NCBI GenBank assembly: GCA_002632265.1
Contig: NQOV01000007.1
Span: 119,583 to 183,582 of the forward strand
Source of the DNA: Rhodospirillaceae bacterium MC!
GTDB lineage: Bacteria; Pseudomonadota; Alphaproteobacteria; MC1
DNA: 64,000 nt
Direction of reading: 5' to 3'
Made by a program: the position numbers and the translations under genes. Shown one piece after another: positions 17,530-27,722 of this stretch (position 1 is the stretch's first letter; the number at the start of each line of letters is the position of its first letter). The notes under the pieces are model-generated. The model was not told the DNA's origin and searched no databases. It saw only the letters and a list, made by a program, of their open reading frames with translations.

Positions 17530-18756
17530 TTAGCTAATTTTACATAATTTTGGTATACCGTCTTTTATGGTTAGGGATATTTCGTTGTTTAGGAGTTGAT
17601 CGATTAATGAGCCAAAGACTTCGTATCGCCAGCTGGTTTGGAATTTGTATTTTGTTTTGTAGTTATGGATTGTATCTTGATCCATATCCGTATTATTATC
17701 TTTACTGTTGTTAATTTTTTCTAAAGCGGATAAATAATCGAAAGCGTACTTGTCCATATCATCAGAGCGAGCGATTGTTGAAGTGGCTATGTTGGTATTA
17801 TTGCTGACAACTATTAACATGGATTTTATTAGTGATGATATCATTTTCGCTTTTTCTTTCAGGTGTTGTTCGGAAATAGAGTAAACTTTTTTGTGTATGG
17901 GGTTTTCTAGCCCTGTTTTTATTGCCAAGAGTATTTCATCTTGATTCATTTTTATAAATTTATCCGAATACATGCGGAGATTTTTAAGATCCTTATGATT
18001 TTCTGGCTGTTTTTGTGCCACATATAAAAGATCGTCATCTTTAAACATCTTTTTACGACTGATATTTCTTGTAATTGCGATATGTTCTCTTAAATCTGCC
18101 AATTGCGAGACAATACCTAAGATATACGGATCATGATTACGGATTTTAACCCTAGATATGGCATTATGAGCAGTGAATGTATAACGGTCTTCTTGCGTAT
18201 AACAGGCTATTTCTTGCTTGATCCACTCTAGTTTATTTTCATTTTCAGCTAACTTAAGTAACTTGCCGTATACTTTATGCAACCATATTACATCATCAAG
18301 AGCATAATCTATTTGAATTTGTGCTAAAGGACGGATTCCCCAATCTGTATCCCTTGCGGTTTTATCCAACTCCACATCGCAAAAGTGCTTAACAAGTTTC
18401 GCATAGGAAATACTTTCGCCAAAGCCTAAAAAAGCCCCTGCGATTTGCGTATCAAAGATCTTATCAGGAATCACAATATTGGCATAATTCAAAGCTATCA
18501 GATCTTGAGACATGGCGTGAAAGACAAATGTTATATTATTATTACTAAAAAGTTCATTTATCGAATCATAATTAGTAATTTTTTGCATATCTATGGCGAT
18601 AGCATTATTTTTATCGCCTATCTGGATCAAACTCAACATAGGAAAGAAAGTTTTTACATGAACGAATTCCGTATCAATAGATAAAAAATCATTATTTTTC
18701 AATTCCAAACATATATTATGTAAGTCATTTTCATTCTCAATCAAAAGCTTTTTCAT
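17530..18756 (-). CDS. rnd: ribonuclease D
   Basis: A 408-residue DEDDy 3'-5' exoribonuclease involved in trimming of tRNA and other stable RNA 3' ends. The nuclease residues are in place: Asp28 and Glu30 in SIDTEF, Asp85 in FHAMSQDLIAL, and Tyr151/Asp155 in DYALDDVIWL. An HRDC domain follows at about residues 205-290. Length is normal for alphaproteobacterial RNase D (about 380-400). It is divergent from the PTS permease gene and faces the composite repeat element at its 3' end. Confidence 0.93.
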   Translation of the reverse strand: MKKLLIENENDLHNICLELKNNDFLSIDTEFVHVKTFFPMLSLIQIGDKNNAIAIDMQKITNYDSINELFSNNNITFVFHAMSQDLIALNYANIVIPDKIFDTQIAGAFLGFGESISYAKLVKHFCDVELDKTARDTDWGIRPLAQIQIDYALDDVIWLHKVYGKLLKLAENENKLEWIKQEIACYTQEDRYTFTAHNAISRVKIRNHDPYILGIVSQLADLREHIAITRNISRKKMFKDDDLLYVAQKQPENHKDLKNLRMYSDKFIKMNQDEILLAIKTGLENPIHKKVYSISEQHLKEKAKMISSLIKSMLIVVSNNTNIATSTIARSDDMDKYAFDYLSALEKINNSKDNNTDMDQDTIHNYKTKYKFQTSWRYEVFGSLIDQLLNNEISLTIKDGIPKLCKIS

Positions 18757-18986
18757 ATTTTTTACTTTACATTCTCTTATTTTTATGATAGATTACAATT
18801 AAGGTTTTATATATAAACCTGATTAAATGGTAGTTTAGTATATCTTATTTTGTTGAGATATGCAATTACATAATATAATTTATTAATTTTTAACCAAATT
18901 AAAGTAGATAAAATAACAATTGGCAGTTAAATTATTATATAGATTATAGAAAACTTTCATCCAAATATATTTAGGAGTAAACTTTC

Positions 18987-21437
18987 ATGAGTATTTTAAA
19001 TAAATTCGCAACCTTGGGTAAGGCTTTAATGCTTCCCATTGCGGTTATGCCCGTCGCAGGTCTATTATTGCGTCTTGGTGCTGATGATATCTTGGGGCAT
19101 TTCTTTGATGCGTCATTTATCGGAGCTGCTGGTAATGCGATTTTTGCTAACTTGCCCCTTATCTTCGGTATTGGTATTGCCGTTGGCCTTGCAAAACAAA
19201 ACCACGGAGCTGCTGCACTAGCTGCTGCAGTTTCTTACTTTGTGCTTATCGGTGTGATGACATCTCTAGCACACACATTATATCTTAACCCAATTTCAGA
19301 ATTACAAACCGCCCTATATGATAAATTAATCCTAGGGAAAGCTGATATTAATCTTGTACCATTAATTAACGCAACTGGCGATATACCTACGAGTATAACA
19401 GGAGCGTATTTAGATAAAATCCACTATTTAGATTACTACAATAAATTACATGTTAACAATCCAATGACCCCAGAATTATTACAACAAGCCATAAAAGATG
19501 GTCATGTATATAATGTGTCTGACGCTTTAGCATATATGTTTAATAATGGTGCTTCTTATCAAGCTCATTTATTATCTTCTGTAACTTCAGCAATTGAGAA
19601 TTTAAAGAATGTCCAAGCCTCTGCAACTGTGGCAGCCACATTAGATCCTCAAACTATTGTTGATACTATCATTAGTGGTCATAAGCAATCTCCTGATTTA
19701 GCGGTAAAAATTGCTGATACTGCGGTAAAATCTACTAAAACCGCAATTATGAGCGATATTTCTAACGTTCTAGCAGAGAAAAAGCTTGATATGGGTGTGC
19801 TAGGTGGTATTATTGCTGGTCTAGTTGGATCTTTTGCTTATAACAAATTCCATACAACTAAACTTCCTGATGTACTTGCATTCTTCAGCGGACGTCGTTT
19901 ATCGCCAATTATGGCGGGTTTAATCTCGTTGATCATTGGTGTTATCGCTGCGTTTATTTGGGGACACATCCAAGATCTGATCGCTATGTTAGCTGATGCT
20001 GTAGTATCTTTAGGTGGGATAGGCTCATTCATTTATGGTACGCTTAACCGTCTATTATTATCATTAGGTTTACATAACGTAATGAACGTATACTTCTGGT
20101 TTAACCTAGGGGATTATGTGAATGCTCAAGGTGTTACCGTTCATGGTGATATTACTAGATTCTTCGCAGGAGATCAAACCGCTGGTAACTTCCAAGCAGG
20201 TTTCTTCCCTGTAATGATGTTTGGTTTACCTGGTGCTGGTTTAGCTATGTACTTAAATGCCAAAGCAGAAAATAAAAAAGAAGTGGGTGGTTTATTACTA
20301 TCTGTTTGTTTCACTGCCTTTTTAACTGGTATTACCGAACCGATCGAATATCTATTCATGTTCATTGCTCCGATGTTATATCTATTCCATGCGATCTTCA
20401 CAGGTATATCTTTAGCTCTTGCTAACGTATTAGATTACCATATGGGATTCGGATTCTCGGCGGGTGCTTTCGATGCGGCCTTAAACTATGGAGCACCTGC
20501 GGCTCATCATCCGTATATGTTATTCATATTAGGTCCTATCTTCTTCTTCCTATACTTGATAGTGTTCTACTTTGCCATTAAAATCTTCAACATCAGAACT
20601 CCTGGACGTGAAGAAGAAGGGCAAAATATTCATCAACAAGCTTTCTCAAACCTTTCAGATACAGAAAAAGCTCAAGCATATATAGAAGCTTTAGGTACTT
20701 TAAGTAATATAACATCAATTGATAATTGTATCACTCGTTTACGTGTTGATCTTGTTGATATTGATAAAGTTGATATTAGTGCCATTAAAACCATGGATAA
20801 TAAAGGTGTTGTTCGCCCAGGTGGTCAATCTTTACAAATTATTATCGGTTCTCAAGTGGAATTTGTTGCGAATGCAATGCGTGAAATCCAAAGCGGTTTA
20901 GCTATGCCAAAGGCTAACGTTTCCAAAGCTAAACAACAATCATCAAAAGCAGATACTCCTAGCACTAACGCAAAGGATATCAACGTACTTTCTCCTGTAG
21001 AAGGAACTGTGGTTGATCTGACTGATGTGCCTGATATCACATTCGCAGAACGTATAGTTGGCGACGGTATCGCCGTGCAACCTACAGGTAATCGCATATG
21101 TGCACCTGTATCAGGTGAAATCATTTCCTTACCGAGAGAATGTCATGCGTTCATGATTAAAGCGGATAACGGTCTTGAATTCCTTGTGCATGTTGGTTTA
21201 GAAACCGTTATGCTACGTGGTAAAGGTTTCCGTGCTTTAGCTAAAGTTGGAAGTCGTGTAGAAGCTGGCGATCCGATTCTCCAAGTTAATTGGGACGAAA
21301 TCGAAAATGAAGTGCCGTCTACAGTAATGCCTGTATTGTGTTCTTCAATGGGTGCTACATCTTCATTTACTGTAACCGCTGATATCGGTTCAGAAGTAAA
21401 TACTGGCGATAAATTATTTGAAATCAAAGCTAAATAA
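18987..21437 (+). CDS. nagE: PTS permease EIICBA, N-acetylglucosamine/glucose type
   Basis: An 816-residue single-chain phosphotransferase permease that imports and phosphorylates a hexose, most like NagE. Order: EIIC (about 1-540), EIIB (about 560-640) with phospho-acceptor Cys581 in IDNCITRLRV, and EIIA (about 665-816) with His735 in LVHVGLET as the phospho-acceptor and His720 as the partner. The IIC signature (GFFPVMMFGLPGAGLAMYLNA, FLTGITEPIEYLFMF) is typical. E. coli NagE has 648 residues; the excess comes from an insertion of roughly 160-170 residues after about residue 92 between ALYFVLIGVMTS-like helix and LDMGVLGGIIAGL. Start supported by TTTAGGAGTAAAC. It ends at a strong hairpin terminator. 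EI and HPr are not in the window. Confidence 0.9.
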   Translation: MSILNKFATLGKALMLPIAVMPVAGLLLRLGADDILGHFFDASFIGAAGNAIFANLPLIFGIGIAVGLAKQNHGAAALAAAVSYFVLIGVMTSLAHTLYLNPISELQTALYDKLILGKADINLVPLINATGDIPTSITGAYLDKIHYLDYYNKLHVNNPMTPELLQQAIKDGHVYNVSDALAYMFNNGASYQAHLLSSVTSAIENLKNVQASATVAATLDPQTIVDTIISGHKQSPDLAVKIADTAVKSTKTAIMSDISNVLAEKKLDMGVLGGIIAGLVGSFAYNKFHTTKLPDVLAFFSGRRLSPIMAGLISLIIGVIAAFIWGHIQDLIAMLADAVVSLGGIGSFIYGTLNRLLLSLGLHNVMNVYFWFNLGDYVNAQGVTVHGDITRFFAGDQTAGNFQAGFFPVMMFGLPGAGLAMYLNAKAENKKEVGGLLLSVCFTAFLTGITEPIEYLFMFIAPMLYLFHAIFTGISLALANVLDYHMGFGFSAGAFDAALNYGAPAAHHPYMLFILGPIFFFLYLIVFYFAIKIFNIRTPGREEEGQNIHQQAFSNLSDTEKAQAYIEALGTLSNITSIDNCITRLRVDLVDIDKVDISAIKTMDNKGVVRPGGQSLQIIIGSQVEFVANAMREIQSGLAMPKANVSKAKQQSSKADTPSTNAKDINVLSPVEGTVVDLTDVPDITFAERIVGDGIAVQPTGNRICAPVSGEIISLPRECHAFMIKADNGLEFLVHVGLETVMLRGKGFRALAKVGSRVEAGDPILQVNWDEIENEVPSTVMPVLCSSMGATSSFTVTADIGSEVNTGDKLFEIKAK

Positions 21438-21464
21438 TCCTTATCAACTGTATTTATTCTAAAT

Positions 21465-21526
21465 AATACCCCCGTATTCATAGGGAAATGTCTAACATTT
21501 CCCTTATGGATATGGGGTTATTTTTA
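21465..21526 (+). terminator. long hairpin terminator of nagE
   Basis: AATACCCCCGTATTCATAGG continues into GGGAAATG, which pairs with CATTTCCC and a matching outer arm ending GGGGTTATTTTT. The stem is about 26 bp with mismatches. Confidence 0.85.
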
Positions 21527-21544
21527 TAAGCTCAACTTCAACAA

Positions 21545-21671
21545 AGATCTTGACAGACGGTCCAAACATAGCATGTTTGATCGCATGTACTGGAGTGTGG
21601 AGAAAGTGATCTTGTGTAATATCCTTATGTTTTATTATTAGGTATAACATCATGGGTATGTTATATCTAAT
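21545..21671 (+). repeat. composite repeat element, locus B
   Basis: One 34-bp-type unit (AGATCTTGACAGACGGTCC), then a core with the palindrome AAACATAGCATGTTT and GATCGCATGTACTGGAGTGTG, followed by AGTGATCTTGTGTAATATCCTTATGTTT, which matches locus A over the same span. It ends with a 14-bp inverted repeat ATTAGGTATAACAT (21637-21650) / ATGTTATATCTAAT (21658-21671). The GGCCTAA module found in loci A and C is absent. Confidence 0.6.
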
Positions 21672-21725
21672 TTGTGTTTATGAGATAAGGATAAATGTGA
21701 GTAATAACGGCGTATGAAAAATTTG

Positions 21726-21754
21726 TTGCTATTTTTGCGGATTTACGATATAAT
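21726..21754 (+). promoter_or_regulatory. promoter of the DUF5718 gene
   Basis: TTGCTA (21726-21731), 17-nt spacer, TATAAT (21749-21754), about 20 nt before the start of a short leader that ends in CTAGGAGAATAGC. Confidence 0.65.
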
Positions 21755-21779
21755 ATTTAAATAAATCTAGGAGAATAGC

Positions 21780-22592
21780 ATGTCATTTGAAGATTCTTTA
21801 GCTATCGGTATTATGGGCAACATACCGGGTCATATTTCCAATGCGGAAAATATCCAAGAGGGGGTAGAGCCTACTGGCGTGTTTGCTTTTTATGTACCAG
21901 ATCATAATAGCGAATTGGGGATCTATAGTTTGACAAGCGGAAGAACCATTTTACATCCACGTAAAGGGGAAAAGATCCAAGTAGAGCCAGAAATTGTACT
22001 TGATTGTTCTATTACCTATGAAAATGGCTTGTTTGCAAAGATAATTCCCCATAAGTTATCTGTAGGCAACGATTTTTCCATCCGCACATTAAAAGGCACA
22101 ACAAAAATATCCCAACGCAAGGTATGGGGGAAAAATTCCAAGGGATTTAAAGATTATTGGTGGGATCTACCGTCATCTTTCAACCATGATGATTTTGGCG
22201 ACGAATATAAGATCATGTCTTTTATTAGAAGAAACAATATCTTACATGAATATAGTATTGAGACTTCATGGTCGGCTCATAAGCTTTTTTATGATCAATT
22301 GTTGGAATGGACAGTACAAACCCTAAACACTCAAAAGGATCAAGGGATAAAGGAAGACATCCTTAATGACATCCTAAAGGATCATCCCAAACCCCAACGC
22401 ATATTCATTTACGCAGGTGCTCCAGATTATACGAATTGGGGGCATACGCATTCTCTGGAAATTCACGATGAAATTATAATTACTGCCTATAATAATCAGC
22501 ATATATCATTGGAAAAGATAAAAGAAAACATCGAAAATAATAAACTAATAGACAACGATCATATTATTTATTTACATCAAGAAATCATATAA
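21780..22592 (+). CDS. DUF5718 family protein
   Basis: A 270-residue soluble protein. The opening GIMGNIPGHISNAENIQEG, the stretch GVFAFYVPDHNSELGIY, and VEPEIVLDC match my recollection of the DUF5718 family, which has a fumarylacetoacetate-hydrolase-like layout; the acidic EPE motif may bind a metal. No function is established. Start supported by CTAGGAGAATAGC before ATG. It has its own promoter and stands alone between composite repeat locus B and the FIST-regulator pair. Family assignment is from pattern recall only. Confidence 0.6.
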   Translation: MSFEDSLAIGIMGNIPGHISNAENIQEGVEPTGVFAFYVPDHNSELGIYSLTSGRTILHPRKGEKIQVEPEIVLDCSITYENGLFAKIIPHKLSVGNDFSIRTLKGTTKISQRKVWGKNSKGFKDYWWDLPSSFNHDDFGDEYKIMSFIRRNNILHEYSIETSWSAHKLFYDQLLEWTVQTLNTQKDQGIKEDILNDILKDHPKPQRIFIYAGAPDYTNWGHTHSLEIHDEIIITAYNNQHISLEKIKENIENNKLIDNDHIIYLHQEII

Positions 22593-22682
22593 ACACCCTG
22601 TAAATCGTAGGAGTATCAGGCTCAAGCAAGGATAATAGTTTACAGAGTAAAATAAAATATTCTAAAATATTAGAGAATAAAT

Positions 22683-22711
22683 TTGACAATGGAATGATTT
22701 TCAATTATAAT
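22683..22711 (+). promoter_or_regulatory. perfect consensus sigma70 promoter of the FIST operon
   Basis: TTGACA (22683-22688), exactly 17 nt, TATAAT (22706-22711). The transcript would carry a leader of about 145 nt. Confidence 0.85.
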
Positions 22712-22789
22712 AGTTCGTATACCATAATAATGAATTAATATCATATAGTTCATATAATTCATGTAAAAAATAAAAGTTATGAAAAAATT

Positions 22790-22830
22790 AACTACTAAGT
22801 ATTTTTAAGTTAAGTTAGTGGTTGTTTTTT
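22790..22830 (+). terminator. terminator-like hairpin in the FIST gene leader
   Basis: AACTACTAA (22790-22798) pairs with TTAGTGGTT (22815-22823), followed by GTTTTTTC. It lies between the perfect promoter and the FIST start codon, so it may attenuate transcription. Confidence 0.5.
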
Positions 22831-22863
22831 CAACTCTAAAACAATTGTAATAAGGTTTTGTTT

Positions 22864-24261
22864 ATGAAAAAATCAAACAAGTTTATAAGACTTGCAACTT
22901 TTTCAGAAAAAGATTTACTCAAACGAGATACCTCAAAACTATCTCATTTAAAGTTTGAAGATGGCGTAGCTCTTGTTTTAGTTAATTTGCCTGCCGATTG
23001 TAACGTGCAAAATATTGGCGATTACTTAACTGGATACTTCCATGGTTCTCATGTGGTGGTAATTTCCACAGATAATCCTTTAGCTTCCTGTGAAAACTAC
23101 GATGAGAATATGGAAAACAACACATTTAAAAGCATGATGAGCTTTGATAATGACGAAAGAATCTCCATTCAAGCCTTTTCTTCTAAGATATTTTCCAACG
23201 TCCAAATCCAAGTAATTGACAATGGCGACGAGCAAACATCATCCGCTTTGGAGCGAGTTGATACTATCATTAACAATCAAATATATCAAAAGTTAGATTT
23301 CCCACATACTAGTTCCGATACATTTTGTTTACTTTATTCCACATCGAAAAATTACGGCTTAGGCACAAGCTCGCTTGCATTAAATAAGTTGTATAACAAT
23401 AACATACATATCATTGGTGGGGCTACGAGTTGGCGTAAGAATTCATCACCAGAAAATGCCTTTGATTTCATATATTATCAAAATTCGATTCTTTTAAATA
23501 ATGCCATAGCGATTTTCTGTAAATTAAAAGAAGGGTTAGCTTTTTCCATTTGTTTAACCGAGGCTACGAATTACACCAACTTAAAATTTAAAATATCGTC
23601 AGCGAGCTTGGGCTTTTTACATTCCATATATGAAGTGAATGACAGCTCGCAAAAATCGAAGGTAATCAACAAGTTAACAAAATTTTTCAACGCAAAATCC
23701 CCAAGAGATCTATTTTTAGATTATTTCCAAGTTAAAAGCACACAAGAACTCATGCAGTATCTTCCATTGGTAGTAACGGAAAACGGGCCAGAGGAAAAAG
23801 AAACTAATCCGACCGCTATTTTAGGATTTTTAGACGACGGATCGGCAATTATGGCTACTAACAACTTTTTAAATCATAATAAGGTTTGCCATTTGTTGGA
23901 AATGAGGGACATTAAAAACCGCACTAAAAAATCTTGGGATCTTTACATAAGAAATAAAATTATGCCAATTGGTGGAATACTCATTGATTGTATTTCAAGA
24001 AGTATTCTAGATAAAACCATATACAAGGATTATAATTTATGGCAAGATATTCCTGTAGGAGGTTTCATCAGTAATGCTGAAATGTTTGGCATTACAAAAA
24101 ATGGAAGTTCCATAGGCTTAATGTTCTACGATATATCAACCCAACCATGGATTAATGATATATTCTTAAAGGAATTACATGAAGAACGCTTGTCAATTAT
24201 TGAACAGCAAAACCAAATTATAAACGAGTTACACACCTATGAAGAAGCCGATAAGGAATAA
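22864..24261 (+). CDS. FIST-domain sensory protein
   Basis: A 465-residue soluble protein resembling FIST N/FIST C sensory proteins: residues about 150-220 carry LLYSTSKNYGLGTSSLALNK and IHIIGGATSW, and the C-terminal part has the IPVGGFISNAEMFGIT block (FIST_C GFxSxGEI-like) followed by a short helix. FIST proteins bind small ligands; some members (NosP) bind haem and sense nitric oxide. The ATG at 22864 is chosen over an upstream TTG (22858) because AAGG is then 8 nt away. It is followed after 5 nt by a Crp/Fnr-type regulator, so the two probably form a sensor-regulator operon. Ligand unknown. Confidence 0.6.
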   Translation: MKKSNKFIRLATFSEKDLLKRDTSKLSHLKFEDGVALVLVNLPADCNVQNIGDYLTGYFHGSHVVVISTDNPLASCENYDENMENNTFKSMMSFDNDERISIQAFSSKIFSNVQIQVIDNGDEQTSSALERVDTIINNQIYQKLDFPHTSSDTFCLLYSTSKNYGLGTSSLALNKLYNNNIHIIGGATSWRKNSSPENAFDFIYYQNSILLNNAIAIFCKLKEGLAFSICLTEATNYTNLKFKISSASLGFLHSIYEVNDSSQKSKVINKLTKFFNAKSPRDLFLDYFQVKSTQELMQYLPLVVTENGPEEKETNPTAILGFLDDGSAIMATNNFLNHNKVCHLLEMRDIKNRTKKSWDLYIRNKIMPIGGILIDCISRSILDKTIYKDYNLWQDIPVGGFISNAEMFGITKNGSSIGLMFYDISTQPWINDIFLKELHEERLSIIEQQNQIINELHTYEEADKE

Positions 24262-24266
24262 AAAAC

Positions 24267-25010
24267 GTGAACAACATAGATAACGCATTTGAGCAAATAA
24301 CATTATTTAGAAATATCAATCCTGCAACCTTAAAGAAATTAAAAAAGGATGCGGAAGTTATAGTCTTTAAAAATAACGAGCAAATTTTTCTCCAAAATAC
24401 AGAAACAGATTTCTTGTACATTATTTGCGAGGGAAGTGGATACTTACAGCATATTAATACGGAAAGCAATAGTAGTATTCAATCAATTGTACTTGCTGAT
24501 TCTTGCTTTAATTTATCGACAGTATTACTGGGATTAACAGAAATAATCACAAGCTTTTCCGCAGGTAAAACAACCTTATTATGTGTCTCAAAGGAGCGTT
24601 TTTTGTCTGCCCAACAAACGGACAGAGTTCTAGAAAAAAACACTAAAACATTACTGGCAATCGAAAATAATAACCGCCTAAATCATACCATATGTTTAAC
24701 TTCTTTTGATGTGGAAGAACGTATCTCTTGGTTTTGCCTTTCACTAATTTTACACGAACGCATAAGAAAAAACGACAATAACGTCAACTCTCTTACGGTA
24801 AATCTAAACAAGGTTGTTATAGCATCCTACCTAAACATGAAACCAGAAACCCTATCTCGTGCAATCAAAAAGATCGACAAATACGGCGTAAACTTCACAG
24901 GTAAAAACATCATCATTACCGATCAAGAAAAAGCTTGTAAAGTCTGCAACCACGTAATAGGTGCAATCTGTGCCAGAAAAGACACAGACGATTGCCCTAT
25001 TAATCATTAG
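24267..25010 (+). CDS. Crp/Fnr-family transcriptional regulator
   Basis: A 247-residue regulator with an N-terminal cyclic-nucleotide-like beta barrel (about 10-125), a long dimerisation helix and a C-terminal winged helix (about 160-225; VIASYLNMKPETLSRAIKKI is the recognition region). GTG start with AAGGA 9 nt upstream inside the end of the preceding gene. The C-terminal tail contains four cysteines in CKVCNHVIGAICARKDTDDC, suggesting a redox or metal centre, although Fnr-type cysteines are normally N-terminal. Co-transcribed with the FIST gene; its last 11 bp overlap the convergent plsC gene. Confidence 0.8.
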   Translation: MNNIDNAFEQITLFRNINPATLKKLKKDAEVIVFKNNEQIFLQNTETDFLYIICEGSGYLQHINTESNSSIQSIVLADSCFNLSTVLLGLTEIITSFSAGKTTLLCVSKERFLSAQQTDRVLEKNTKTLLAIENNNRLNHTICLTSFDVEERISWFCLSLILHERIRKNDNNVNSLTVNLNKVVIASYLNMKPETLSRAIKKIDKYGVNFTGKNIIITDQEKACKVCNHVIGAICARKDTDDCPINH

Positions 25011-25779
25011 TTTTAAGCTCCTGATTTAGCTCATTTTTTTTGCATAGTTTGGCATAGGAAACATTTTCCAGTTCTAATTCTCGTGTTTTTGGTTCGATGA
25101 CCTCTTGTAACATTTTTAGATATTCTTTAGATTTATAGTTGTTGGCGTCGTCCATTGGTGGCAGGAATTCTATGATGATTTTACCTGTACCGTTTAGAAA
25201 TGATTTGTTTTTCCAAACGCAACCAGTATTTAAGGCCATGGGAATTACGCTTGCTTGGGGGAATTCTTTAGCTAAGAAGTACGCTCCTACGCTATAAGCT
25301 CGCCCACTTCCTACGGCACTTCTTGTTCCTTCGGGGAAAATTACTACAACTCGATTTTCTGCTAAAACATCTTTAGCCTTTTGATTTATAAGCTTGAGAG
25401 TTTTCATTCCCCCATCTCTGTCTATGGGAATCTGTCCGCTATTTTTCATCCACGTTCCCAACACTGGGATTTTTAAGAGTTCCTTTTTCATAATAAACGC
25501 AGGACGATTGAAAAATCCAGGTAAAAGAATAGTTTCAAGTGATGATTGATGTTTCCCTATAATAATCACAGGTTTATCCTTAGGCAGATTCTCCAAACCA
25601 CGATATTCAACCTTTGCTCCTAAAGAGATTCGTAAGGCAATACGTGTAAATAAGGCATAAGTATATTGACACACTCTCATTCCCTTAAAAGATTTGGAAA
25701 AGGGCAACAACACAACAGGCGATAAAAAAGTCGCTAGCAGAAATAATATTTTAAATAAAATTGTACGAATGTAAATCAT
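25000..25779 (-). CDS. plsC: 1-acyl-sn-glycerol-3-phosphate acyltransferase
   Basis: A 259-residue membrane-associated acyltransferase that makes phosphatidic acid from lysophosphatidic acid. An N-terminal hydrophobic segment (about 5-28) is followed by the catalytic HX4(D/E) motif as HQSSLE (His77, Glu82) and the FPEGTRS glycerol-phosphate motif near residue 150. The Glu in place of Asp is common in alphaproteobacterial PlsC. It overlaps the convergent Crp/Fnr gene by 11 bp at the 3' end and lies downstream of tgt on the same strand. Confidence 0.92.
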   Translation of the reverse strand: MIYIRTILFKILFLLATFLSPVVLLPFSKSFKGMRVCQYTYALFTRIALRISLGAKVEYRGLENLPKDKPVIIIGKHQSSLETILLPGFFNRPAFIMKKELLKIPVLGTWMKNSGQIPIDRDGGMKTLKLINQKAKDVLAENRVVVIFPEGTRSAVGSGRAYSVGAYFLAKEFPQASVIPMALNTGCVWKNKSFLNGTGKIIIEFLPPMDDANNYKSKEYLKMLQEVIEPKTRELELENVSYAKLCKKNELNQELKTND

Positions 25780-25896
25780 TGAAAAATATCCTTATATTTA
25801 GATAATGAAAAAAACTAATAAAAAAACTGTGAGTAAGATGTGAGCAAACTGGATAGCTGGATAGCTGACTAACTGGCTAGGGCAATCTGTGATTGA

Positions 25897-27177
<1,281 letters not shown>

Positions 27178-27232
27178 TTATTAGTACATTATTAGTAGAT
27201 TATTGAGAGATTAGCCCCACTTCCAAAGACAT

Positions 27233-27721
27233 CTATTTAGCACGCTCCTTTAAATTACTATTAAAATAGTTCGGATCGCCTGTTACTTCTTGGCCTGCCC
27301 ATGTGGGTATATTGATTTGTTCTTGTTCGCTCTCCAATTCCACTTCGGCAAGGATCAAGCCTGCATTGTTCCCGAAGAATTCATCGACTATCCATTCAAG
27401 TTTATCATGAATAATAAAATGACGAGTTTTATTTATGGTAGGCTTTTCTGCTAAATTCTCGAGCATTTCCGTAGCGTCTTCCAGGGGAATTTCATATTCA
27501 TATTCGTAAGATGTGAATTTAGTATCTTTTTGCGGTGCTTTGATTGTTAAATAAGCATGATCTCCATAGGTACGCACTCTTACGACCTTATTTTTAGCGG
27601 AATATATATAGCCTTGATGTATATCTATGGATTTTATAACATGTTCTTTCCATGTATTATCCCTATGCTTAAAGTTTTTTAGCTTATCGGCTAATAAAAA
27701 TTTACGTTCGATTTCCACCAT
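27233..27721 (-). CDS. CYTH-domain phosphohydrolase
   Basis: A 162-residue CYTH (triphosphate tunnel) protein; the diagnostic N-terminal EIERKFL is at residues 3-9 and the acidic/basic residues lining the tunnel recur (VRVRTYGDHAYLTIKAP, YEYEYEIPLEDA, EWIVDEFFG, LILAEVELE). Bacterial members act as inorganic triphosphatases or thiamine-triphosphatases; the substrate here is not known. The ATG lies 1 nt after the stop of the cytochrome b561 gene, so translation is probably coupled. Confidence 0.85.
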   Translation of the reverse strand: MVEIERKFLLADKLKNFKHRDNTWKEHVIKSIDIHQGYIYSAKNKVVRVRTYGDHAYLTIKAPQKDTKFTSYEYEYEIPLEDATEMLENLAEKPTINKTRHFIIHDKLEWIVDEFFGNNAGLILAEVELESEQEQINIPTWAGQEVTGDPNYFNSNLKERAK

Positions 27722-27722
27722 A

